This document shows positions 7,579 to 16,168 of a stretch of DNA of 24,002 bases, in pieces; within the stretch, counting starts at the first letter, position 1; the number at the start of each line of letters is the position of its first letter. The notes beneath the pieces were generated by a model. The model did not search any database. It saw only the letters and a program-made list of their open reading frames with translations, and was not told the origin of the DNA. Source of the DNA: Lachnospiraceae bacterium UBA7110. Lineage in GTDB: Bacteria > Bacillota > Clostridia > Lachnospirales > Lachnospiraceae. The stretch spans positions 1 to 24,002 of the forward strand of contig DKYC01000058.1 in NCBI GenBank assembly GCA_002492295.1. The letters run 5' to 3'. The position numbers and the translations under genes are program-made.

Positions 7579-7665
7579 GATGCATATCAAGCACGAAATC
7601 TTTAACACATCACATAAAATTTCTACTTATAAAATCAGGTCAAGAGAAAATGTCAATAAAAAATA

Positions 7666-7697
7666 ACAATTAGGAAGTTTTTCCGGAAATTAGGAAG
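7666..7697 (+). promoter_or_regulatory. Paired direct repeats, possible LytTR-type operator
   Basis: AATTAGGAAG occurs at 7668-7677 and again at 7688-7697, 20 bp apart, about two helical turns. In context the units read ACAATTAGG and AAAATTAGG. LytTR regulators bind paired 9-bp repeats of the ACANTTNAG kind with about 21-bp periodicity, and a LytTR gene lies 1 kb away. The 20-bp period is slightly short. Confidence 0.35.
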
Positions 7698-7737
7698 AAA
7701 GGGTTGAAAAATAAAGAAATTCACTGGACACGAGACT

Positions 7738-8502
7738 ATGGCAGATGCACAGGAGGATATCGAAGTAACTATAACTGCTGAAGCGAAGATATCCATGTCC
7801 GACGGAAGTACCCGCTATGCGGGAAAACTGCCTGACGTGTTTGCAGCGGAAAATTCAGGCGCAACGGTGATGCTGCAAAAAGACGTGGAGATAAGCCCCG
7901 GCCTTACTGAAGGCATCAAGATAGAGAACGGGACATTTACGCTGGATTTGAACGGGCACAACATAAGCAGCAATGATAGAGCTATTGTAGTATCCGGTGA
8001 AAACCGTCCTCATTTGACAATTTCAGGCAGTGGCACGGTCAGCGGCGTAAACTCCGTCCAAGTAATTTTGGGAATCCTGACGTTGGAAGGCGGAACCTTT
8101 ATCGGGGGTGCGTATGGCTATGGTGTGCGTGCTGAAAATCAATCGGTTCTATCTGATACCGGTGAGAACAGGTCCATAGAGAACACAAGCGACGACAATT
8201 ATGGATTGTACATCGGCGGCACGCAGTCTGCCAAGCTCTCCGCTGGCACTTATGACGGTATTAAGGCAGCTTCCACCAGTACGCTTGCCGACCTGTTAGA
8301 CAAAGACACAGGCTGCGCCTATTACAGGGACGGAAAGCCTCTCGCCTGTGAGGGGTTGGGCGAAACGACTATGTCTAGAACCGTCCTCACCGGTCCCGTC
8401 ACCGTAAAGGAGTGCAGGCATGAGGGCGCAGAATCAACATCCAACAACGACGGCACCCACACCCCCATATGTCATAAGCTGTTTGGATATTCAATATTTT
8501 AA
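7738..8502 (+). pseudogene. Internal fragment of a large surface/adhesin-type protein
   Basis: The open frame encodes about 254 residues resembling the beta-helix segments of big clostridial cell-surface proteins: FTLDLNGHNISSND, GSGTVSGVNSV and LEGGTFIGGAYGYGVRAEN, then the start of a Cys/His repeat (ECRHEGAESTSNNDGTHTPIC). There is no signal peptide, no ribosome binding site before ATG 7738, and a TGA a few codons upstream. The expected continuation after THTPICH (normally another Cys and many more repeats) is lost. The last residues (LFGYSIF) are read from the antisense of the neighbouring response-regulator gene, whose 3' end it overlaps by 12 nt. I read this as a remnant with both ends missing. 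A stand-alone secreted protein is unlikely without a signal sequence. Confidence 0.65.
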
Positions 8503-9159
8503 ACCATGACCGGCAACAGCCTCTAGGATTTCCCGCTGTCTGCGCAAGGGAATTTGAACGATAGATCCGTCGGACATCGTAAGGTCACTGCCAATCTGAC
8601 CCGCCACATGCCTGACGTTAATCAGAAAACTGCGTCCTACGCAAAGAAAACACCCCGCATCCTTCAGGCATTCTGCCACCTGTGTGAGTGCGCAGGGAAG
8701 GGAATAAATCCCCGTCACTGTATGCAGCGTGACCGTGTGGGATTTTCCAGTTTCGAAAAAAATAATATCTTCATAGGGCACAGACATTTCTTTTTTTCTC
8801 TGCTGAAACGTAAAATGCGGTCTTGCTTTCTGCAACAGGGCACCGCAGCGCGCCATGGCATTTTCAAAATGCTGGCGGTCATAGGGCTTTTGCAGATAAT
8901 ATAGTGCATTCACCTCATAGCTGTCCATCGCATGTCCCGATGAGGATGTCGTAAAGATGATTCCCCCCTTATAGCCTTTTTGCCGCAATTGTCTGGCCGC
9001 CGCCATGCCGCTTAATTCTGCCATAAAAATATCCAGGAATACCAGTTCGGGAGCTGGATCTGCCTGCGCAAACGCGGCAAGCAGCTCCTCGCCGGAAGAA
9101 AAAATCCTTAATTCAAAATTCATTTGCCGTTGCTTTGCATATCCGTTCAGATAATGCAC
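8491..9159 (-). CDS. LytTR-family response regulator, 5' end probably damaged
   Basis: The frame has a CheY-like receiver (residues about 1-105) with phosphoacceptor Asp in PELVFLDIFM and Lys in LQKPYD. A C-terminal LytTR DNA-binding domain follows (IIFFETGKSHTVTLHT, FLCVGRSFLINVRHV). It resembles AgrA/VirR-type regulators that control secreted or surface products. The only conventional in-frame start is GTG 9159, which gives 222 residues but omits the first beta strand and acidic pocket. The frame continues upstream as ILVYLCDDSESDILRL, carrying the expected Asp-Asp, to a TGA at 9216-9214. A ribosome binding site (minus-strand AAGGAG, 9222-9217) precedes a GTG that is one base out of phase. 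Either an ATT at 9207 starts the protein or a one-base insertion has broken it. No partner kinase is adjacent. Confidence 0.75.
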   Translation of the reverse strand: MHYLNGYAKQRQMNFELRIFSSGEELLAAFAQADPAPELVFLDIFMAELSGMAAARQLRQKGYKGGIIFTTSSSGHAMDSYEVNALYYLQKPYDRQHFENAMARCGALLQKARPHFTFQQRKKEMSVPYEDIIFFETGKSHTVTLHTVTGIYSLPCALTQVAECLKDAGCFLCVGRSFLINVRHVAGQIGSDLTMSDGSIVQIPLRRQREILEAVAGHGLKY

Positions 9160-9247
9160 GAGCCGCAGAATATCACTCTCGGAATCATCACATAAGTAAA
9201 CCAGAATCGAATATCACTCCTTGTTTCGCTGCAAACTGAAGTCAATT

Positions 9248-9276
9248 TTGGACAGTTTATTTCTCTTTATTATAAC
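9248..9276 (+). promoter_or_regulatory. Promoter for the yesN-yesM-binding-protein operon
   Basis: TTGGAC (9248-9253), 17-bp spacer, TATAAC (9271-9276). Transcription would start near 9283, leaving a leader of about 130 nt before the GTG at 9416. I see no terminator-like hairpin in that leader. Confidence 0.65.
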
Positions 9277-9415
9277 ATAGTACTTTAATATTTTGCGCTC
9301 TTTTTATGAATATAAAAATGGTCTTTTGCACCGGCAGTATTTTCAATTGAAAAAACTGCAAAGATACGATATGATGAAAGAAAAGTGTGCAAAAACAGAA
9401 AGGCGGGAAAGTATC

Positions 9416-11038
9416 GTGAATCCGTATCGTATCATGCTGGTGGATGATGAAGAGGAAGTACGTAAGGCGATTATCCGTAAAATGGACTGGGAGAAACTGG
9501 GATTTGTGGTCGTGGGCGATGCCGAGAACGGGGAAGAGGCGCTGGAAAAGTTAGAGCAGTTGGAGCCGGATGTCGTCATCACGGATATCCGGATGCCTTA
9601 TATGGACGGCTTAACGCTGACGGCGCGCATTCGCGAAAAGCATCCTTCCATGAAGGTTTTGATTTTTTCCGGATATGATGATTTTGAGTATGCAAAGCAG
9701 GCAATAAAGCTGGAAGTGACGGAATATATCCTAAAGCCGGTCAACGGAGAGGAATTAGCGGTCATTTTAGGAAGGATACGCGACAGTTTAGATAAGGAAA
9801 TCGAACAGCGGCGCAATATCGACTCCCTGCGGGAGAGTTATTTAGGAAGTCTGCCTATTTTGCGGGAGTTGTTTTTGAACAATTTGGTCAACCGGACGGC
9901 GGACGTGACGGCAGTCGTGCCAAGACTGCGGGAGTATGGCATTGACATTTTGGACGCGCGCAAATGGCTGGCGGCGGTGATCCATGTGGAACAGGTCGAA
10001 TGTGAGGAAACGAAAGCGCTTTCCATGCATCAGGAGCTGATTCCCATTTCCGTGCGCGGGCTGGTCGAGGACAGCCTTAAAACATACTGCCGCTTTGCAA
10101 TTTTTTCTTCGCTGGAGGGAATTACCGTGATTGCGGCAATTGACGGGAACAATACCCAAACGGGACTGATGAATTTATTTGATGATATCTGCAGGGAGAG
10201 CAGACGCTTACTGGAAATTGCGATTACGGTCGGCGTGGGGCGCAGCTGTGATGCGCTGCAGGACATTGGCAGTTCTTACCAGGCAGCAGTAGATGCTTTG
10301 GGATACCGTGCAATCGTGGGCAGGGGAAAACCGATTTACATCAATGACGTGGAACCCGTAAACCGGGGCAAACTACAGTTTCAGGCAAAGGACGAGGAAG
10401 AACTGACAACAGCGATTAAATTCGGTTCCCCCGAAACGATTGAGGCGATGGTGAAAAATCTCTCCGCGTGCATGGACGACGCAAAGGTTCATGCCAGACA
10501 ATACCAGATTTATATGCTATCCATCGCAAACTGCCTGTTTCGGATGATGCAGCAGTATAATTTGGATATTGACGTAATGTTTGGCTCGAGGGAGCAGTAT
10601 AAGGTAATTTTGGAGGGCATCTGCAACAAGGCGGAATTTGCGGAGCGGATTATTCCCGTGGCATGCCGTATGAATGAGGCGCTGAACCGGGAGCGTGACA
10701 ATACGACGCGAAAGGTTATCGAGGAGGCGAAAACATACATTAGGGAGCATTATGCGGATGCGGAGCTGTCCGTAGAGACATTGTGCCGTCATCTGCATAT
10801 GAGTCCGGCTTACTTTTCCACTGTTTTTAAGAAAGAAACGGGACAAAGTTATGTAAACTACCTGACGGAGATACGGCTGAAAAAGGCAGTGGAACTGTTA
10901 AACGAAACGGACGACAAGACATATATGATTGCCCAGAAAGTAGGGTATCAGGAGCAGAATTATTTCAGCTATGTGTTTAAAAAGCGCTTTGGTGTTTCGC
11001 CGACAAAGTATCGGGGAACTCAGGAGAGCGGTCAGTAG
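9416..11038 (+). CDS. YesN-type response regulator (receiver + AraC DNA-binding domain)
   Basis: A 540-residue cytoplasmic regulator. The receiver spans about 1-120 with Asp10-Asp11, phosphoacceptor Asp57 in DVVITDIRMP and Lys107 in YILKPVN. A long middle region has no motif I can name. The last 100 residues are an AraC double helix-turn-helix: ELSVETLCRHLHMSPAYFS and then MIAQKVGYQEQNYFSYVFKK, ending FGVSPTKYR. GTG 9416 is chosen because AGGCGGG (9401-9407) sits 8 nt upstream and the protein then begins directly at the receiver strand (NPYRIMLVDD). The frame is open further left, but those residues look like leader. It is followed 11 nt later by its kinase. By position it should activate the sugar-uptake genes downstream. 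Confidence 0.93.
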   Translation: MNPYRIMLVDDEEEVRKAIIRKMDWEKLGFVVVGDAENGEEALEKLEQLEPDVVITDIRMPYMDGLTLTARIREKHPSMKVLIFSGYDDFEYAKQAIKLEVTEYILKPVNGEELAVILGRIRDSLDKEIEQRRNIDSLRESYLGSLPILRELFLNNLVNRTADVTAVVPRLREYGIDILDARKWLAAVIHVEQVECEETKALSMHQELIPISVRGLVEDSLKTYCRFAIFSSLEGITVIAAIDGNNTQTGLMNLFDDICRESRRLLEIAITVGVGRSCDALQDIGSSYQAAVDALGYRAIVGRGKPIYINDVEPVNRGKLQFQAKDEEELTTAIKFGSPETIEAMVKNLSACMDDAKVHARQYQIYMLSIANCLFRMMQQYNLDIDVMFGSREQYKVILEGICNKAEFAERIIPVACRMNEALNRERDNTTRKVIEEAKTYIREHYADAELSVETLCRHLHMSPAYFSTVFKKETGQSYVNYLTEIRLKKAVELLNETDDKTYMIAQKVGYQEQNYFSYVFKKRFGVSPTKYRGTQESGQ

Positions 11039-11049
11039 AAAGGAGCGCT

Positions 11050-12840
11050 ATGGAGCAGGACTTACCGGTAGGACAGGGGAAAAAGAGCAGCATCCGGTCG
11101 ATGGTTTTTATTTATTTTACGGTCAGCGCCCTGGCAATTATCCTGTTGATTGGGGTAATTCTTTATCTGCAGATGTCCCGGCAGCTGACACTCGCTGTCC
11201 AGGACGAAAATCAGGCGGTTTTGGGGCAGATTAACCGTTCGGTGGATTCGTATCTGCGCACGATTATGAAGCTGTCGGACAGTCTTTACTACGGCGTTAT
11301 CAAAAATGCCGATTTGGGTGAGGAATCGCTGAACAGCCGGATTACGCTGCTGTATGACAATAATAAGGACAGCATCGCAAACATTGCACTTTTGTCCAAG
11401 GAAGGGGAGCTGCTGGAATCCGTGCCTGCCGCACGCTTAAAGACCGGGCTGGACGTGACGCAGGAGGAATGGTTTTCCAATACGCTTGCGCGGACGGATA
11501 ATCTGCATTTTACGACGCCGCATGTACAGTATATTTTCGACAACAATGAAAATCAGTACAGATGGGTGATTACATTGACCCGTGCAGTCGAAATTACGCA
11601 CGGAACCTCTACCGAGCAGGGCATTTTGCTGATTGATATCCGCTACAACAGCTTAGCGCAGATTTTGGAGAATATTACGCTGGGCAACCAGGGGTATCTC
11701 TATATGCTCGGCAATGACGGGGAGCTGATATACCACCCTAAAATGCAGATGATTGCAACCGGACAGGCTGTAGAAAACACTGTTGCGGCGGCGGACTATC
11801 AGGATGGCAGATACCGGGAAAAATATAACGGGGAATGGCGGGATATCAACGTAAAGTCGGTAGGGTATACGGGATGGAAGCTTTTGAGCGTGACGCCGGA
11901 GAAGGGGCTGTCCCTGAATAACCTGAAAATGCGGCTTTTTTTGGTGTTTGTGCTGGCGGCGTTTCTGCTTGTTTTAATCCTTATCAATACCTTTATTTCT
12001 TCAAGAATCACAATTCCCATTCAGAAGCTGGAGAAATCGGTCAATGCCATAGAGGCAGGGGAACTGGACACAGAGGTTTACATGGGCGGCTCCTATGAAA
12101 TCAGGCATCTGGGCAGGTCCATCGGAGATATGGCAAAGCGGATTAAGGCGCTGATGGAAGACATTGTGGCGGAGCACGAATCCAAGCGCAGGAATGAGTT
12201 TGATATTCTGCAGTCGCAGATAAATCCGCATTTCCTTTATAACACGCTGGATATTATCGTGTGGATGATTGAAAATGGGCAGAAACAGGAGGCGGTTCAG
12301 GTTGTTACGGCGCTCGCGCGGTTTTTCCGTATCAGCTTAAGCAAGGGCAGGAGCATTATTACGGTCAGGGATGAGCTGGAGCATGTGCGTAATTACCTGA
12401 TGATCCAGCAGATGCGGTTTAAAAATAAATTTGTATACAAAATTGAGGCCAAAGAGGATGTGCTGGATTTGGTCAGCTTAAAGCTGATGTTGCAGCCGTT
12501 GGTGGAAAATGCGATTTATCATGGCATGGAATTTATGGACGGCGATGGGGAAATACGCGTGGAGGTGTACCGGGAGGCGGATGAATTGCGGTTTTTAGTC
12601 CGTGATAACGGTTTTGGAATGACGGAAAAGCAGGTTGCGGCTCTTTTGGGAGAGGAGCATCATGTATCTTCCAAACGGGGCTCCGGAATTGGCGTGAAAA
12701 ATGTTATGGAACGGATAAGGCTGTATTTTGGGGACGATTACGGGCTGTCGATTTGGTCGGAGCCTGATGAGGGGACAACTATTACGATACGTCTTCCGGT
12801 GCAGGTTTATGCGGAAACCATAAAAAAGGAGCAGGAATGA
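11050..12840 (+). CDS. YesM-type sensor histidine kinase (dCache-like, HAMP)
   Basis: A 596-residue membrane kinase. TM1 spans about residues 17-42. An extracytoplasmic domain of about 250 residues follows, ending LGNQGYLYMLGNDGELIYHP and GWKLLSVTP, which are dCache signatures. TM2 (about 298-318) is followed by a HAMP linker (ITIPIQKLEKSVNAIEAGEL). The His_kinase box QSQINPHFLYNTLD carries His394. The HATPase domain has LQPLVENAIYHG, DNGFGM and GSGIGVKNVMERI. All catalytic motifs are present. ATG 11050 follows AGAAAGGAGCG. The stop overlaps the next gene in ATGA, so kinase and first binding protein are translationally coupled. That coupling supports a physical complex in which the binding protein presents the sugar signal to the dCache domain. 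Confidence 0.93.
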   Translation: MEQDLPVGQGKKSSIRSMVFIYFTVSALAIILLIGVILYLQMSRQLTLAVQDENQAVLGQINRSVDSYLRTIMKLSDSLYYGVIKNADLGEESLNSRITLLYDNNKDSIANIALLSKEGELLESVPAARLKTGLDVTQEEWFSNTLARTDNLHFTTPHVQYIFDNNENQYRWVITLTRAVEITHGTSTEQGILLIDIRYNSLAQILENITLGNQGYLYMLGNDGELIYHPKMQMIATGQAVENTVAAADYQDGRYREKYNGEWRDINVKSVGYTGWKLLSVTPEKGLSLNNLKMRLFLVFVLAAFLLVLILINTFISSRITIPIQKLEKSVNAIEAGELDTEVYMGGSYEIRHLGRSIGDMAKRIKALMEDIVAEHESKRRNEFDILQSQINPHFLYNTLDIIVWMIENGQKQEAVQVVTALARFFRISLSKGRSIITVRDELEHVRNYLMIQQMRFKNKFVYKIEAKEDVLDLVSLKLMLQPLVENAIYHGMEFMDGDGEIRVEVYREADELRFLVRDNGFGMTEKQVAALLGEEHHVSSKRGSGIGVKNVMERIRLYFGDDYGLSIWSEPDEGTTITIRLPVQVYAETIKKEQE

Positions 12841-13793
12841 TAGGGAAGGGCGGAAGATGGCTGATAATTTTATATGTGGCATTTTTGACGGTGCTTTTTC
12901 TCATGTGTTCGACGGATTTGATTATCCGGGAGCCGGAGCGGAAAATTTATCAGATTGCGGTTATTATAGAGGACAACCGTAGTGACAATTACAGTAATTT
13001 CCGTAAAGGCATGGATCAGGCGGCAAAGGAATTTAACGTGGATGTCCATTTCATTACGCTGTATGACAAAGCGGATTCCGGTCAGCAAATGGAGCTGATG
13101 GAACGGGAACAGCAGGACGGTGCGGATGCGCTGATTGTCGTACCGGTGGATGAAGAGCTTGTTATGGGAAAGGCGATGACCATTCCGGTGGTTTTTTTGC
13201 AGCCAAAGATTATGGAGAACCCCGGAGACGGAACCATTCTGATTGATTATGAGCGGATGGGAAAGCTGCTTGCGAACGAAATGCAAAACGAGATTCCGAC
13301 GGACTGTCCTGTTTGGATGCTGACGGATACGGCAGGGCAAAGCGGTATGGACCGGCTGTTTTTAAAAGGTGCAGACGCAGTGTTTTCCGAAAAAGGGCGC
13401 ACGGTGTTTGTCACCGCATGGGATCCGGAGACAGTGCTCCGGACGGCAATGAGTGCATTGGGTGAAAATGAGAAGGTTGTTCTTTTTGCGGAAAATCCGG
13501 AAATCCTGACGGAGGTGTCAGGTCTTCTCGCCGAAAATCCGATTGCCGCTGAGCATGTGGGCGGTCTTTACGGCAGGGGAAATACGGTGCCCATTCTCAA
13601 CAGTCTGGACAGTGGACGGATTTCCGGAATCTGCGTGACGGATGATTTCAGTATCGGCTATCTGAGTGTGCGTGCGGCGGTACAGGTATTGGAACGGGCG
13701 GACAGCATTCCCGTTACGGCGGATATTTATTATATTGAAAAGAAAAACCTACGGGAACCGGATTATGAAAAGCTGTTGTTTCCGATTGAATAG
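12837..13793 (+). CDS. Membrane-anchored periplasmic-binding-fold sensor protein
   Basis: A 318-residue protein with an N-terminal hydrophobic segment (residues about 7-25) and an extracytoplasmic Peripla_BP_4-like domain (YQIAVIIEDNRSDNYSNFRKGMDQAAKEF, DGADALIVVPVD, VTDDFSIGYLSVRA). The segment ends LFLMCS. Met before Cys does not fit a lipobox, so the protein is probably held by an uncleaved anchor. It lacks the EF-hand-like calcium loop and the GxPxHxDxxxR sugar motif of galactose-binding proteins, so its ligand may differ or it may be a pure signalling adaptor. It overlaps the kinase gene by 4 nt, which suggests a sensor role like XylFII with LytS. It is not an obvious transport component because a conventional mglB follows. 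Confidence 0.8.
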   Translation: MIGKGGRWLIILYVAFLTVLFLMCSTDLIIREPERKIYQIAVIIEDNRSDNYSNFRKGMDQAAKEFNVDVHFITLYDKADSGQQMELMEREQQDGADALIVVPVDEELVMGKAMTIPVVFLQPKIMENPGDGTILIDYERMGKLLANEMQNEIPTDCPVWMLTDTAGQSGMDRLFLKGADAVFSEKGRTVFVTAWDPETVLRTAMSALGENEKVVLFAENPEILTEVSGLLAENPIAAEHVGGLYGRGNTVPILNSLDSGRISGICVTDDFSIGYLSVRAAVQVLERADSIPVTADIYYIEKKNLREPDYEKLLFPIE

Positions 13794-13839
13794 CTTGAAT
13801 AACCGAACGGGTTGGACAGGTCGAAAGGAGCATGGGAAA

Positions 13840-14871
13840 ATGAGTACGGGAAGGAAGCTGCGGCTTTTGCTGCTGTTGATTGTCTGCATGTGTATGGTTC
13901 TGACATCCTGCCAGAGCGTCGGAAAGGAAGAGAAGAAAACGTCGCTCCGGATTGGAATCAGTCTGTACCGTGGGGATGATACATTTATCACGAATCTTTG
14001 CAATTTATTGGAAGAAAAGGCAAAAGAATATGAACGGGAAAACGGTATTAAGGTGACGCTTGACATTCAGGATGCCAAAGGCAGCCAGAACATCCAAAAC
14101 AGTCAGGTGGAGCGTTTTATTTCTTTAAATTGCGATGTGTTGTGTATTAATGTTGTGGACCGTATGGACGCGTCGGTTATCATTGACCGTGCCATGACGG
14201 CGGGCGTTCCGGTCATTTTTTTTAACCGTCAGCCGGTGGAAGAGGATATGAACCGCTGGGAGCAGCTTTATTATGTCGGGGTGGATGCGAAGGAAACCGC
14301 GGTTTTGCAAGGCAAGATGGTAGTAGACCTTTATAAGGAGCATCCGGAGGTGATTGACAGAAACGGTGACGGTGTCGTCAGCTATGTGATGCTGGAAGGG
14401 GAAACAAGCCATCAGGATTCGCTGATCCGTACGGAATGGTCGGTCCAGACGCTTAAGGACGGCGGGGTGCCTGTTGAGAAGATTACGGGGGGAATTGCAA
14501 ACTGGGAACGCAGTCAGGGTTCCGCACTGATGGAGCAGTGGCTTTTGGAATATCCGGACACAATCGAACTGGTGATCAGCAACAATGACGATATGGCATT
14601 AGGGGCAATCGACGCTTTGGAGCGCGCGCAGGTTACGGATGTCAATATTATTGGAATTGACGGGACGACGCAGGGACTGGAGGCACTTGCAAACGGAAGT
14701 CTTTTGGGAACAGTCAGTGCAAATAAGGAAGCTTATGCCGGCGCAATCGTGGCATTGGCGGTAAGCTGCGCGCTTGGAGAGGCGCTGCCCGCGGATTATC
14801 CGCTAGTGGACGGAAAGTATTATTGGGCGTCCCAGGAAATTTTAATTAATCAAATCGAAGAAAATCAATAA
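13840..14871 (+). CDS. Galactose/glucose-type sugar-binding lipoprotein (second copy, likely sensor)
   Basis: A 343-residue lipoprotein: signal peptide with lipobox LTSC (Cys24), then a MglB-like fold. Visible landmarks are YRGDDTFITN in the first strand, a calcium-type loop DRNGDGVVS (Asp173 on), SHQDSLIRT carrying the His-x-Asp-x3-Arg sugar contacts of E. coli MglB, NWERSQG with the stacking Trp, and SNNDDMALGAID. ATG 13840 is chosen over the long upstream open frame because AAAGGAG (13824-13830) sits 9 nt before it and it begins the signal peptide. It is a paralogue of the mglB that follows. It lies on the sensor side of the mglB promoter, so it may feed the kinase instead of, or as well as, the transporter. 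Confidence 0.85.
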   Translation: MSTGRKLRLLLLLIVCMCMVLTSCQSVGKEEKKTSLRIGISLYRGDDTFITNLCNLLEEKAKEYERENGIKVTLDIQDAKGSQNIQNSQVERFISLNCDVLCINVVDRMDASVIIDRAMTAGVPVIFFNRQPVEEDMNRWEQLYYVGVDAKETAVLQGKMVVDLYKEHPEVIDRNGDGVVSYVMLEGETSHQDSLIRTEWSVQTLKDGGVPVEKITGGIANWERSQGSALMEQWLLEYPDTIELVISNNDDMALGAIDALERAQVTDVNIIGIDGTTQGLEALANGSLLGTVSANKEAYAGAIVALAVSCALGEALPADYPLVDGKYYWASQEILINQIEENQ

Positions 14872-14890
14872 ATATTCCAAGAATTTTTTA

Positions 14891-14919
14891 TGGAAAATGA
14901 ATGCCGAATCCGATACAAT
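14891..14919 (+). promoter_or_regulatory. Candidate internal promoter for mglB
   Basis: TGGAAA (14891-14896), 17-bp spacer, TACAAT (14914-14919), in the 143-bp gap between the sensor genes and mglB. The weak -35 is what an activator-dependent promoter would show, so this is where the YesN-like regulator could act. I found no clear operator repeat. Confidence 0.45.
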
Positions 14920-15014
14920 GATTTTGTCAGTAGTCATTATGTGCAAAAGAAAAAGCATAAAATGGAAAAAAATGACAAAAACGCCGAACAGGCAGAATAA
15001 GGGAGGATTTAATT

Positions 15015-16124
15015 ATGAGATTATCCAAAAAAGTAATTGCAGTCGCAATGGCAGCCACGATGATGGTATCCATGACGGCGTGCGGAAACAGCAATTCACA
15101 GCAGGCAGCAGCACCGGCAACACCGGCACCCGCTGAAACACAGGCAGCAGCACCTGCTGAAACACAGGCGGCGGCACAGACCGAGGCGGAAACCGTTGCG
15201 GCAAGCGTAGCGGAGACAACAGGAGAAGGCGGAACGATTGGTGTCTGCATCTACAAATTTGATGATGCGTTCATGACTACATATCGAAATGCTTTACAGG
15301 AAATTCTGGAAGGCAAGGGCTACACCGTAACATTTATGGACGGCAAGAATGACCAGGCAGAGCAGAATAATCAGATTAACAACTTCATCGCACAGGGCGT
15401 TGACGCATTGATTATCAATCCGGTTATGACATCCGCGGCAGATCAGATTATCGCAACCGTAAAGGATGCGGGAGTTCCTACAGTACTTATTAACCGTGAG
15501 CCGACAGCAGAGCAGATGAGCGCATATGACAAGCTTGTTTATGTAGGATGTGACGCACGTCAGTCAGGAACAATGCAGGGCGAGCTGATTTTGGATACCC
15601 CGAATAAGGGCGATATCAACGGCGACGGCAAGATTTCCTATATCATGATTCAGGGTGACCCGGAGAACGTTGACGCACAGTACCGTACAGAGTTCTCTGT
15701 AAAGGCACTTACAGACGCAGGCATGGAAGTAGAGCAGCTTGACTTACAGCGTGGTGACTGGGACCGTAACAAGGGACAGGAAATCGCACAGAACGATTTA
15801 GCACAGTATGGTGATGAAATCGAAGTTGTTTTCTGCAACAATGATGATATGGCAATCGGCGCTTTACAGGCAATTCAGGCAGCAGGACGTACCGTAAACG
15901 AGGACATCTATTTAGTAGGCGTTGACGCTTTGGACGCAGCTTTGAATGAAGTGGCAGCAGGCAACATGACCGGTACAGTTTTAAATGACGCACAGGGTCA
16001 GGCAGAAGGCGCAGTTGCAGCGATGGAGGAACTGTTAGGCGGCAAGACTTATGCATCAGGTGAGCAGTCTATCTATGTTGACTATGTAAAGGTTACTCCG
16101 GATAACGTAGCAGATTTCCAGTAA
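15015..16124 (+). CDS. mglB: Galactose/methyl-galactoside ABC transporter substrate-binding lipoprotein
   Basis: A 369-residue lipoprotein with signal peptide and lipobox MTAC (Cys23), then an Ala/Pro/Gln/Glu linker (about 30-70) containing a 24-bp tandem repeat (15132-15155 and 15156-15179). The binding domain shows IGVCIYKFDDAFMTTYRN, LIINPV, a calcium loop from Asp200 (DINGDGKIS), GDWDRNKGQE with the stacking Trp, CNNDDMAIGAL, VGVDALD and TVLNDAQGQ, as in MglB. It captures galactose or glucose outside the cell for MglA-MglC. At the usual GHPDAEAR site it has ENVDAQYR, replacing the canonical His with Asn, so affinity or specificity may differ. GGGAGG lies just upstream of ATG 15015. A strong hairpin after the gene (16169-16201) probably keeps its expression above mglA and mglC. 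Confidence 0.92.
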   Translation: MRLSKKVIAVAMAATMMVSMTACGNSNSQQAAAPATPAPAETQAAAPAETQAAAQTEAETVAASVAETTGEGGTIGVCIYKFDDAFMTTYRNALQEILEGKGYTVTFMDGKNDQAEQNNQINNFIAQGVDALIINPVMTSAADQIIATVKDAGVPTVLINREPTAEQMSAYDKLVYVGCDARQSGTMQGELILDTPNKGDINGDGKISYIMIQGDPENVDAQYRTEFSVKALTDAGMEVEQLDLQRGDWDRNKGQEIAQNDLAQYGDEIEVVFCNNDDMAIGALQAIQAAGRTVNEDIYLVGVDALDAALNEVAAGNMTGTVLNDAQGQAEGAVAAMEELLGGKTYASGEQSIYVDYVKVTPDNVADFQ

Positions 16125-16168
16125 TTGTCTTTCCGGCATAGAAACAAATCATAGAAAGAGAAATCGTT

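Noticed and set aside
7169..7594. 141-residue minus-strand ORF over the kinase 3' end and gap
   Set aside because: Mostly antisense of the HPt domain and passes through the terminator hairpin; no recognisable protein.
8554..8904. 116-residue + strand ORF
   Set aside because: Antisense to the LytTR regulator, which has clear domain motifs on the minus strand.
13666..13839. N-terminal extension of the second binding protein
   Set aside because: Overlaps the upstream gene; the real signal peptide and ribosome binding site are at 13840.
14897..15136. 79-residue + strand ORF before mglB
   Set aside because: Overlaps the mglB signal peptide in another frame and starts inside the candidate promoter.
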